Below are positions 11,193-22,254 of a DNA stretch of 64,000 bases, piece by piece. The notes beneath the pieces were generated by a model, which was not told where the DNA came from, did not search any database, and saw only the letters and a list, made by a program, of their open reading frames with translations. This DNA comes from Porodaedalea pini (Eukaryota > Basidiomycota > Agaricomycetes > Hymenochaetales > Hymenochaetaceae): NCBI GenBank assembly GCA_002794775.1, contig NBAY01000020.1, forward strand, positions 531,554 through 595,553. Reading direction: 5' to 3'. The first letter of the stretch is position 1; each line of letters begins with the position of its first letter. A program made the translations under genes and the position numbers.

Positions 11193-12063
11193 ACCAGCTG
11201 AAGTCCCGGCTTCGCCGGGACTTCGCTTCAAACGCAATGCTTAGATCCATCCTGGCTTCGCCAGGACTTGTTTTTTAAATGCAATGCTTAGATCCATCCT
11301 GGCTTTGCCAGGACTTGTTTTTTTAAACACAATGCTTAGATCCATTCTGGCTTTTGCCAAGACTTGTTTTTTTGAACACAATGCTTAGATCCATCCTGGC
11401 TTCACCAAGACTTGTTTTTTCAAACACAATGCTTAGATCCTGTTAGGATCCCAAGTGCGCATTCTCCTTTTTCCCTTCTTTCATTGTCTCCACCCTCTCC
11501 AACATCCCTTCCCTCCCTACCCTCACCAGACTACGTCCAATGTCGCTCTTTCCACTGACGTCACCCACTTATCGATTGTGTGACCCTTGCACACAGTCGT
11601 GGGTGACGTCGTCCGCTCATTAGTAAAAACATTCCATGACATTCCATGACATTCCACTTCCCAGGAACGTCATCCTCTTTATAGTAGTTAGGTCTCACAA
11701 GCGCTGCGTATATAGGTAGCTCGTTCACCTGTATTGTCCCTTACCCCAGCATTCTTGGAATCTACTACTGCTTGCTCTTGACAATGTCGTCCACGATGCT
11801 CATGTGTTTGACTCCTCCCCTCTTCGCTCTTGTGTCTGTGGGCGTGGCGGTCACCTGAACGGCGCCCGCTGTCATTCTCCCACGTCGCTCAACCTCTACC
11901 TATGTTGTATGTAGGTAAGATGGTTAAGTGATTGTTGAGTACGTGGTTGTACTCTAACAGATCCATCCTGGCTTTGCCAGGACTTGTTTTTTAAATGCAA
12001 TGCTTAGATCTGTCCTGGCTTCGCCAGGACTTGGGTTTAAACACAGTGCTCATATCTATTCTG
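11193..12063. repeat. hairpin minisatellite (47-49 bp units), interrupted by a solo LTR
   Basis: Units start at about 11239, 11286, 11334, 11383 and 11431 with a divergent first copy at 11193, and resume after the LTR at 11965-12063. Each has the core GCTTAGATCCATCCTGGC, a perfect short dyad TCCTGGC-TTC-GCCAGGA, then ACTTG and a T-run. Later units replace dyad bases (TTTTGCCA, TTCACCA) so the hairpin is decaying in some copies. Confidence 0.85.
11441..11959. mobile_element. solo LTR, 519 bp, 5-bp target duplication GATCC
   Basis: The block starts TGTTAG and ends CTAACA (6-bp inverted terminal repeat) and is flanked by GATCC at 11436-11440 and 11960-11964. It contains a TATA-like GTATATAGG near 11707, short CATTCCATGA direct repeats near 11629-11650 and no coding frame. 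It splits one minisatellite unit. It belongs to a different LTR family from the two full elements at 35-48 kb. Formation by recombination between two LTRs is the usual explanation. Confidence 0.85.
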
Positions 12064-12080
12064 GCTTTGTCTGAGTTCTA

Positions 12081-12206
12081 CAGACAATATACAGGTGGGT
12101 GTAAGTGATGGCTGAGTCATGTGCAAGCTTTATGCAGCAACTCCCAGCTAAACTGGTGCACATGACTTAGCCTTCACTTACACCCACCTGTATTATCTTA
12201 GTCTGT
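12081..12206. mobile_element. MITE-like element with ~35-bp terminal inverted repeats
   Basis: ACAGGTGGGTGTAAGTGATG at 12091 is mirrored by CATGACTTAGCC then CACTTACACCCACCTGT ending about 12191, with a further matching CAGAC flank outside. The centre is about 35 bp and non-coding. No clear target-site duplication; classification is tentative. Confidence 0.6.
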
Positions 12207-12715
12207 CTGGAAGAAACTTGAATTTTATTGTGAAATTCTAATTACACTAAAGCCCCACTAAATACAATATTAGTTGTCACATTATGTCAGTTGCCCATGT
12301 GTAAGGACAGGTGTAGTAAGCTTATTACTAATATGTACAATCTCTTCTTTTGTTCCTGCATATTTCTGCTTAACTTGCAACTTCTACAGTTATAGACAGC
12401 TATATTGTAGATCTCTCTTCCTCAATGTTTTCTGGAATGATGCTCAGTGCTGTAGGATGAGGATCATGTAGGAGTTCAATGCTTAAACAAAGATTCCCCT
12501 TGCTGACTTTTTCTCTGGAGGCTCTGACTTACTCACTCAGAGTACTGCTTTCAATCTTACATTGTACTTCACTGCAATCTTCAGTCTGGCTGCAAGTTAT
12601 GCTCCTATGTTCTCAGTTTTATGTATCATCTTATTTTTCCTTGGGACATCCATTGGAGTGAGTCCTAATATAACATAAAGGTCCTGTACTGTCTTATATA
12701 TGCAAACTATTTTTT
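12207..12715. other. AT-rich non-coding tract
   Basis: Low-complexity open frames near 12274-12661 on the plus strand and 12597-12866 on the minus strand are AT-driven and lack motifs. No gene seen. Confidence 0.4.
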
Positions 12716-12995
12716 CATCATCAAGAAAGCTCAAATTAGTTGATGTGATGTGGCAATTTATACACCAATACTTATGAAGAAGATGGCATATTAAATTTCT
12801 AATTAGATTTAAATTTTTAATGATTTTTCCGATTTTGTTTGATAGCAAAGTAAGCAATATATTCATGCATCATCAGGAAAGCTCAAATTAGTTGATGTGA
12901 TGTGGCAATTTATGCACCAATACTCATGGGAAAGATGGCACATTAAATTTCTAATTAGATTTAATTTTTTAATGATTTTTCCGATTTTGTTCAAG
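12716..12995. repeat. direct tandem duplication, unit about 152 bp
   Basis: CATCATCAAGAAAGCTC at 12716 and CATCATCAGGAAAGCTC at 12868 begin two copies that share GATGTGATGTGGCAATTTAT, CACCAATACT and the TAATGATTTTTCCGATTTTG end. They differ at a modest number of positions. Non-coding. Confidence 0.75.
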
Positions 12996-13035
12996 TGAGA
13001 AATGGGTTGTTTGAGCTCAAAGTGTTGTGTGTATG

Positions 13036-13150
13036 CTGCCGCTTTGAGTGATCTGCAGAGTTGCCGGTTTGAGCGATTTGCAGAGTTGCCGGTTTGAGTG
13101 ATTTGTGAGATGCCACTTTGAGGGTGTTTTGTAATCTGCAGCTGTAGTTG
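13036..13150. repeat. short minisatellite, ~25 bp unit, four copies
   Basis: Units of the form TGCCGSTTTGAGYGATYTGCAGAGT follow one another, the last decaying into TGCCACTTTGAGGGTG. Followed at 13200-13270 by short repeats of TAATAGTGAC and TCAGAATTTG. Confidence 0.6.
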
Positions 13151-14495
13151 CCGCTTTGGGGAGGGGGTGCAGGTGCAAAAGCGGCGGAGAGAAGGCTGAT
13201 TAATAGTGACTAATAGTGACTAATTCTGACAAATTTTAGTCAGAATTTGTCAGAATTTGTCAGAATTTGTCATTTCTGATGGTGGCTGTGGGCAAAAGGG
13301 CCTTCGTCGGTTCAATATTAAGATAAGATCTGAACTCGGACTTGACGCAGGTCGTTAAATCCGTATATAAACTGAACGAGTTTTGGTTTTATTTGCTGCA
13401 TTGTTGTGCCATTCTCACTAGCCGCGGAATCTATGATGCCGTACCATTCCTGAAGATCGTTAAAGAGCACCTGCTGAATATCACCAAGTGAATAAACTTA
13501 CCGTTCATCAATGATCACTCGACATAATTTTTGGACCTGCTTGATCACTCTTTACGTTCTCCTGACACTCAATACTCGCAGCTTGGGGTTGCTAATGACG
13601 ACCTGGCCAGCTTCGATAGACAACTTTACGACGTCGACGACGATTTTTCCGGGTTCGCTTGGCAGACGGTCCCTCAGCCAGTAGCAAATATGATACGCTT
13701 TCTCAACGAGTTCCCTTCCACCAGAATCACCAGATTAGCTGCATTAGCGTTATTACTGCATTGTAGACACTAGTACTTGCTTTTTTTGTATACTTGTTTT
13801 TGTTGCATATACACCTGTTATACCATAGCCACAAGGAAAGGAATGGCTTCAAATGCAGAAGTGCTTGTCAAAGGATACTAGGCGCAAGTTAAAGTGAAGC
13901 AGTGGCTCAGATGTAGTGCTGAGAGCTCTAGACTACTGAAGGCTCTTGCGTCAGATGAAAACGATCGGGCCCAAGTCTCCAAGACAAATAAGGTGCCTTA
14001 TAACCAATCTTTGTGTATCGCTTGTATTGGGACTCGACGGAGTTCGCGTGCATTGTAAGTAGTAACTAACAGAGACATTCTTGATAGATTCAAGAGATAT
14101 ATGTGGGCATTCAGAGAAGTTACAACGCGACTTGCAAAACGAATCTTGAGTTTATATTATATTATGTAATTATCAATTACGTAGCTTCCACCAAATCGAG
14201 AATGGCCTGTTCATTGAACCTCCGCGTCTTCGAACGCGTTTCTCTCCTACACGACGTGTGTTCACCTCTTCAAAGGAGTTGAAGGCCTTGCGGTCCTGTT
14301 CGCACCATACCTCTCCTTCGAGGGCATTGGACGCGCGTGTTGTGCGCAACAACTTACTCGATAACTTGCGACGGGCCCCTATCATCATCAAGGCTTTGTA
14401 CGATTTCTGGACTGGTATTGCAACACAATCTCGTATCGGCATTTGTCTAGAGGGGCGTTCGGAACTAGAACTAAAAGGTATCAAGCGAGGGCAGC
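13151..14495. other. intergenic region upstream of myosin
   Basis: About 13830-14040 is the partner of the dispersed repeat at 5500-5720. A plus-strand frame at 13531-13773 looks mildly protein-like but begins at TTG and has no splice partners. The region just before 14496 includes pyrimidine-rich leader sequence; no TATA box is clear. Confidence 0.4.
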
Positions 14496-17400
14496 ATGTC
14501 TGCCCCACGTCTATCGCAAGGGGCGGAGACGGCGCGTATAGCCGCCGCGCAGGCCGAGTTCAACGAGAAGAAATGGGTGTGGGTTCCCGACGACAAGGAA
14601 GGCTATCTGGCGGGATGGGTCATCCGGGAGGAGGGAGACGATGGGGAGGTGGTCATGGCGGCTGGAGGAGAGGTGAGCTCGCTGTGATTATTGCTTGGCG
14701 CATATGCTGACATCCAGTGTAGACGCGTCGCGTACCCTTGTATGCTTTGTCGAAGATGAACCCGCCGAAATTCGACAGAGTGGATGATATTGCGGACTTG
14801 ACCTTCCTGAATGAAGCCAGCGTCGTCCATAATCTGCGCCTCCGATACGGTTCTGGAGCTATCTACGTGAGATTGCGCGGACTTGTACTCTACAGCAAAA
14901 TGCTTGTACTAACATGCTCCGTAGACTTATTCCTCACTCTTCTTAGTTGCCATCAATCCTTACCAGAATCTTCCGCTATACAGCGATGCCATTATCCAGC
15001 AGTACCGTAACAAGCGGCGGGACGAGAACCCACCACATATCTTCGCCGTCGCCGAGCGCGCGTGGATCAACATGGGCGAGGAGCGCGAGAACCAGAGTAT
15101 CTTGATCACTGGTGAGTCTGGTGCAGGTAAGACGGAGAACACGAAGAAGGTCATTCAGTACCTCGCTGCGATCGCCTCCGACGTGCATTCGTCACATACT
15201 CGCTCGCCATCCATCGCGTCCGCGTCGAGCTCGTTCAACTCAGGGCTCCCACGTTCGCAGAGCATAAACCGCAAGACCATCGGCGGGGCTTCACAGCTTC
15301 CTCTTACCGCAAAGGGTCGTCTTGGATTGCTCGAGCGTCAGATACTGCAGGCCAACCCTATTCTCGAGGCTTTCGGTAATGCTCAGACGCAAAGGAACAA
15401 CAATTCGAGTCGTTTCGGCAAGTTCATTCGCATCAGCTTTGCACCGGACGGGAGCATCGCTGGTGCAAATGTCGACTGGTATCTGCTGGAGAAGAGTCGA
15501 GTGGTCGTGAGAAGTGAGGCGGAGAGGAGCTTCCACGTGTTCTATCAGCTTATGGAGGCTGATGCCGAGCTCAAGAGTGAGTGCGGACCTTTCGCTATCG
15601 AATGTTTCCTTACGTTCACATAGAGCAACTGCTATTGGAGGGTCGTGTCGAGGACTATGAGTATCTGAACAAGAGTCGGCGCGAAGTTGATGGCGTAGAC
15701 GACCGGGAGGAATGGAAGCAGCTCAAGGTCAGTTATTCTGTGATGCCAGCAAGGTCAACTCTTCACTCAAATATCTCAGCACGCAATGGAAGTCGTTGGT
15801 CTTACTGCAGCAGAGGAATTCGATATCTTCCGCATCGTTGCTGCTATTCTGCATATCGGGAACATCACTATTACGGCTACCCGTGCGGACGACGCGCTAA
15901 TGCCCGACCCCTCGCAGGCCGAACGCGTCTGCCATCTCTTAGGCATGCCTGTTGGTGAGTTTACGAAAGCAGTCTTGCGCCCGCGCGTGCTGGCAGGACG
16001 TGAGTGGGTCACGCAAGCCCGCACGCGGCAACAGGCGCTGGACGAGCTTTCCGCGCTTTGCAAGACACTCTACGAGAAGAGCTTTGGCGCGCTCGTTGAT
16101 CGCATCAACCGAGCGCTTGACCGACCTTCATCCAAATCGACGTTCATCGGTGTGCTCGACATTGCAGGGTTCGAGATCTTCGAAACAAATGCGTACGAGC
16201 AGCTGCTCATCAATTACACGAATGAGCGTCTGCAACAGTTCTTCAATCACCACATGTTCGAGCTCGAGCAGGAGGAATACGCGCGTGAGAGCATCGAGTG
16301 GGAGTATCATGACTTCGGGCTTGACTCACAGCCGACAATCGAGCTCATCGAGGCTAGTGGCAATTCTATTGGCATCTTAAGCTGCTTAGACGAGGAGTGC
16401 ATCATGCCGAAGGCGACAGATGCGACATTTACGCAGAAGTTGCATCATCTATGGAGTGGAGATGCGCAGTACAGCGAGAGGCCTCATCCCGGCAGAGAGA
16501 AATATACCCCTGCACGGTTCGAGCAAGGGTTCATCGTCAAGCACTACGCTGGTGACGTTGAATATCGTACGGAGGGATGGTTGGAGAAAAACAAGGATCC
16601 GTTGAACGACAACTTGACGCGGATCCTAGCTGCGTCGGACGAACGCTACGTCGCAGGTCTCTTCTCGGACTATGCTGAAGCTCTGCCTGCAGGCGGCTCA
16701 ATTGCGAGTGGGTTCGGCGGGACGGTCGGAAAGAAACGTACTGTCAAGAAGGGCGCGTTCCGCACCGTTGCTCAGCGCCATAAGGAACAACTCGCCAGTC
16801 TGATGAACCAGCTGAAGGCAACACAACCGCACTTTGTGCGTTGCATCGTGCCGAATGGTAACAAGAAGGCCGGCCGGGTCGACGTTCCCCTCGTACTGGA
16901 CCAACTGCGTTGCAATGGTGTTCTGGAAGGCATTCGTATAGCACGACTTGGATACCCTAATCGTCTCCCTTTTGTCGAGTTCCGACAACGCTACGAGGTG
17001 CTGACGCCTGGAATTATCCCTCGCGGATACATGGACGGGCGGAAGGCGTGCTTACGTATGGTCGATGCGCTCGAACTCGACAAGTCGACCTATCGCATTG
17101 GTACATCCAAGCTCTTCTTCAAGGCGGGCATTCTTGCGGAGCTGGAGGAACGACGAGATGCTTTGCTCTTTGATATTTTTTCGAGATTGCAAGCTAGCGC
17201 GCGCATGTGGACGGCGCGTCGGCAAATGAAAAAAATCTTGAATCGCGCGATCGCTATCCGGACCATCCAGCGGAATGCTCGTGTTTACGGCGAGCTCAGG
17301 GAGTGGCCGTGGTGGCAGCTTTATACCAAGGTACGTCTATCTTCCTCTCCCTCGTGCGGTGCTAAATGCTGATCATCAATGCTTAGGTTCGACCATTACT

Positions 17401-20400
17401 CACAGCAACCCGAAACGACGAAGAGTTGCGGAGGAAGGAAGCCGAGCTTGCGCTTGTCAAAGAGAGGGCTGAGCGTGACCTTCGTGAGAAAGAAGCCTTG
17501 GAAAGCCTCAAGATGAAGCTTGAGGCGGACAAACAAAAGATTGAGGATGACCTTGAGGCTGAACGTTCCGTGGGACTTGAGAAGGATGCTCAACTCAAAC
17601 GAAGCTCAGAGCGCATAACGGAGCTCGAGGAGGATGTTGCGGCTCTTCAGACCGATCTGGACACCCTAGATTCGCAGCTCGACAGGGTAATGGTAAACCA
17701 CAAGGCTACCGAGGAGAAGTACGAGGCTCTTCGCGAGGCGTTCGATGAGGCCGCCAACCATCTCGTCCGTTTCGAGGAAGGACAGAAGGAGTGGAAGATT
17801 AGGGAAGAAGAGCTTTCGCAGAGCTTGACGATCGCCGAGGGAAAGATGGAAACATTGCAAGCTGAACGCGACGAGCTGCGCAGGGCATCCGATGACACAA
17901 AGCGGCAATTGACGGAGCGAGAAGAAGACCTCGTCCGTGCTCGCGAGCGCCTAGAAGTGACGGTTGCTGACCTTGAAGCTAAACTTGCCTCCGAGGTCCG
18001 GAATCGGTGAGTGAACCCATAGCTCAGATTTCCCCCAAGATGCTGATGGTGGGCGTAGTGATCTCGGGAAAGCGCGATCAGATACATTTGAGCACGAAGC
18101 ACGACAAGCGCAGGAGCAGCTTGCGGAGATGGCCCGCACAGCAAATCAATACGACGCTTTGATTACGAAGAAGGAAGCCGAGATCGCGTGTCTCGCGGCC
18201 GACCTGGAAACCCTATCAGAGGAAAAGGATGAGGCACTGAAGCAGATCACCCAACTTCAGGGTCAAGCCCAGACAGCGAAGTCTCAACTTGACGCTCAAA
18301 GAGGTGAAAATATCCGAAGCACAGAGATGCAGGCTCGATTGCAGAAGGAGATGGACGAGCTTCGCACTTTGATGCAGGCAAAAACCTCGGAGGAGACCCG
18401 GCGCAAGGAAGTTGAGAAGAGCAAGGAAAAGGAGCTCCTAGACTTGCGCAGTCAGCTCTCTAGGCTTCAACGAGAGCTCTCGGAATCCCACAAAGTCTCG
18501 ATCGAAAGTCAAAATCGTCAGAAGGTCGACCTGGAGACTGCTTTGCGGGAGAACACCTCTCTCCAGCGGGAGTATCAACAGCTTGTGGAAAGCGAACATG
18601 CTATCCAAATTCGGCAGAAGGAGGTCGATGCCGCTTTGTCTGATGTGGACCGCGCGAAGCGCATGTTAGAATCAGAACTGCAGGCTGCGAAATCACGTCA
18701 GACCGATGTCGAAGGTCAATACGCTGAGGCAATCAAAGCAAAGGAGGTGCGATCAACCGATTGCGTTCGATCTAGATTTATATTGATGTATCGTTCATTC
18801 TTAGATGCTTGAGCGCCAATTGACCAGCGCGCAGGCCAAAGTTGAGGACTACGAGGAGGCAGTGATCCAACTTGAACGGGAGAAGAGTAACTGGGTCCGA
18901 CAGATGGAGCATACGCGTCAGCAGCTCGATGACGAGAAGTCGAAACGGCAGCAACTAGAGAAGCATACATCGACGCAGAAAGCCGAGATCATCAGGCTTA
19001 AGGATCGAAACGTCAAGCTCGACCGTGAGCTGAACAAAGCTCTCGACAATCTTAAGGCTCGGGAATGGGAGGTTAGGCAACTTGAATCTCGGCAGGACAA
19101 AACGATCGTTGAGCACGTCCACGTCCTTGAGGAGGCGAAGCGTGTCACCGATCGACAGCTGGCTGAGGCGCAAGCGGAGCTACAAAAGAATGTTTCGTAT
19201 ATTCGATCTCTCGAGAAGTCGAAGGCTCGGCTCGCTAGTGAAGCAGAAGATTTTTCTCGCGCTGCAGAGCAGGAGACTCGTTCCCGGGACAAGGAGGCAC
19301 GAGCCAATGAAGAGAAGGCTAGTCGGGCAATGGCTGAAGCCTTTGATGCGAAACGCGCCAAGGAAGCAGCCGAGATCCAAGCTCGCCGTAGTCAAACTGA
19401 GCTTCAGAGCGCCAAGGATCAGGTATCTTTCCTTGAACAACAGCTGGCAATGGTGCAAAAGTCCAAGAGCACCCTAGAGTCAGAGCTCTCAGCCCTCGCA
19501 GATGAGACCGAGACGCCCAACTCGATGGCTAAGGTTCGACGCGATTATGAGTCTAGGATCGCTCAGCTTCAAAACGAGCTCGAGGAGTCAGAAGCTGCCC
19601 AGTCTACTGCAAACCGTATCAAGGATCTTGTGGAACGTCAGCACGCAGAGATCCGCAAACTGGTTTTTCAAGGTGGTCCCCAAGATGATGCATTCCGTTC
19701 TCGTCTTCTACAGGAACTTCAACAAACAGAGAAGAGTCTGTACAAGGAGTTAAACAACCGTTCGCAGCAATTCCGTGATGTGGGTAGTTCGGGATCACGT
19801 TCAGTCACCAGCACGCCTACGAAGTCCACCAATAAGCCTCTCAATGGTGTCATCCGCGGGACAAAGGAACTTCCTGATCCTCCGAAGACTCCCGATCGTC
19901 AAGTTGATCGTCTGAAGCAGCAAGTACAAGTGCTGGAGCTTCAAATGGCCGCTAGCGAAAGAGTCCGGCGTCATCTTGAGGCGTCCCTGAGAGACATGAC
20001 CGCTGAACTTGAGACTCTTGATGGCTCAAAGCATTCTCTTCAGTCGTACAAAGCACATATGGCGAAGGAGAACGCTAGACTTAGCGAGCTGCTGAATGAC
20101 GAGGCTCAAGCGCGTCGCGCGAGTGAGGCAAACCACTTGGATGGTCTTCAAAGTATGTGGGATAAATTCCAGAGTACCATTTCTGAGGAGCGTGAGAGCT
20201 ATAATCGCTTAGAAGAGTCTCGTCGTGCATTGGTAGGTTACATGGACTACTTTCCGTATAGATTGTTTCTCACTTGCTTTATCGTAGCTTGTCCAGCAGC
20301 GCAATACTCAGACGGAGTTGGAAGCACAGCGACGCCAGAACCAGGAACTTACTCAGGCGAAGATGAAGCTGCAGGCTGAGCTTACGAATCTTCAGGACAA

Positions 20401-22254
20401 GGTGGAGCGCGAGAAGTTGGCGAAGAGTGAAGAGACCAGTGAGTGCGCTACATTCTGCCGGTGACCATCATATTCACGTAATTTATAGATGCGAAGCGCA
20501 AGCTTCAGAGCGAATTGCAAGATGTGAAGGTTTCTTCAGCTGCGTCGGCCGCCAAGCACTCTGAATTGGCTGAAGCTGTCAAAGCGTACCGTGCGAAGGC
20601 AGAGAGCTACCTTACGCGTCTGGAGCAGAATGAAATAGAGAGAGCTAAGGCCGCGAATGGCGAGGCATTCGGTAAGTTCTCTCTTCCTCGCTTTACCGAA
20701 ACTTGTCGCTAATACTTCCCAGCTCACAAAGCCCTTGAAGACTTGGAGAAGGCGCACGCACAGGCCCTCAAGGAACGTAAAGCAGCCGAGGATCGTGCTG
20801 CCAAGTCAGAGCAGAGCCTTCGCGACCTCTCTGCCAGGCTTGAGCACGGTGATCGCCAGTCTTCAGATCTTGAGACAGGTCGACACCGCCTCGAAGAAGA
20901 GCTTCAAGAAGAACGAAACCGCCACGTGTCTGATCTTGCTGAACGCGATTTCGCAATGAGCCAGACGCAGATAACTTATCAAAGTGAGTGGTCTCCGCGT
21001 CGGCCGGCGTAACTCGAAACTGATTATGATCTGGGACTAGCCAAACTTGCAGAGCTTAGTGATGGTGGGTGGTCTTGATAGATCAAATTGAGCGGTGCTT
21101 ATTCAAAATTCCTTTAGAGCTTCAATCTCAGCGTGACAGTATGAGTAGATTGCGCGAAGAGAACCGCAAGCTGCGCAGCGATTACGACGAGCTACAGCTA
21201 CAGTACGACGACGAGGTTTATAGTGGTGGGGCGTGGAAGAATGAGAAGGAGCGGTTGGAAACAAAAATCGCCGACCTAACCAATGCTTACGAGTCCTCGA
21301 CTGCAGCCCGAACTGAACAGCAGTCACAGATTGTGGCATTACACTCGCAGGTTCGAGAACTTCGGGGCGTGCTTGAAGACGCAGAGGCAGAGCGCGTCAT
21401 GTTGCAGAAGGCGCGGCGGGCGCTTCAGTCCCAGCTCGACGGGATAAAACTGGATCACATTGATCCAGATAAAATGTCAGCTGAATCTAAGCTTCAGGAT
21501 CTTCAGCTCAAGAAACAAGATCTGGAGCGCGCTCTGGAGGAGCATCAGGACCGCGTGATGATGGCCGAGGAGCGTATGAAGAAGGCGGAGGTTCACTCTC
21601 AGGAGTGCCAAATCGAGCTTGGAGAAATCCGAGTTGAGAACTCTGAGCTTGACCGCAAGAACGTGCGTCCTTTATTATTATTGTTGCCTTGCCATACGCC
21701 ATCATTTAAATAACGTCCGTTCGCAGGCCAATTTGGAGAAGCAGGTCAAGGAACTTAACGTCCGCATCGTGGACCTAGAGACGAAGGCTTACGCGAATGC
21801 GTCGAGGCTAAAGGGCGAGGCTCTTCGGCAAACTCGGACGGGAGATAGGCTCGCATCTCGGGCTGGGAGCACGCCTGCGGAGAGCGAGCGAACGCGGTCT
21901 CGTCTGGAGGAAGAGATTAAATCGTATGAAATGAAGATCGCAGCTATGCGAGAGGATATGGCTGTACTTGTAAGTGTTCGTTTTCAATCTATGGTCTCCT
22001 TCCCTAAACCTTCGCCATTTAGTCGACTAAGGAAGGAAATCTGCAAATAGCGAAACGCAAGGCTGAGCGGGAAGCCGGCGACTACAAGCAGCGAGTGCTG
22101 AGGTAGGTTGTGTTTGTCCTCCAGCGTTGATTGAGATCTGACAAATTGCACCCGAAGTTTGGAACGTGAGGTAGAACGACTGAGGAGTCGTCTAGAACGT
22201 CCTTCATCTGTATTACAATCACCTGCAGGCTCTCCTCGAAAGTTTGGATCATGA
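14496..22254 (+). CDS. class II myosin heavy chain, 2315 aa
   Basis: Sixteen exons: 14496-14672, 14723-14866, 14925-15576, 15624-15727, 15780-17330, 17387-18006, 18059-18746, 18805-20232, 20288-20438, 20489-20671, 20723-20983, 21041-21064, 21118-21662, 21727-21969, 22023-22102, 22158-22254; all GT-AG, 6948 nt in frame. Order: SH3-like N-terminus ([18 protein letters not shown]), motor with P-loop GESGAGKT (about residue 170), switch [11 protein letters not shown], switch [11 protein letters not shown], actin-binding region and [20 protein letters not shown] near residue 745, one clear IQ-type neck ([15 protein letters not shown], about 850), then about 1440 residues of nearly unbroken heptad coiled coil. 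It should act as the filament-forming motor of the cytokinetic ring and actin cables. Loop 1 carries an unusual ~50-residue Ser-rich insert (about 194-242). The SH1 Cys is Ala; SH2 Cys is kept. Exon 12 is only 24 nt. Confidence 0.95.

Noticed and set aside
11193..11440. Regular repeats that could be mistaken for a CRISPR array
   Set aside because: Repeats are adjacent units without unique spacers in a eukaryotic context; it is a minisatellite.
12274..12866. Overlapping Leu/Ser/Cys-rich open frames
   Set aside because: Explained by AT-rich composition and part of the 152-bp duplication.
13531..13773. 80-aa plus-strand frame upstream of myosin
   Set aside because: Begins at TTG, has no splice partners and no motif; cannot be separated from chance.
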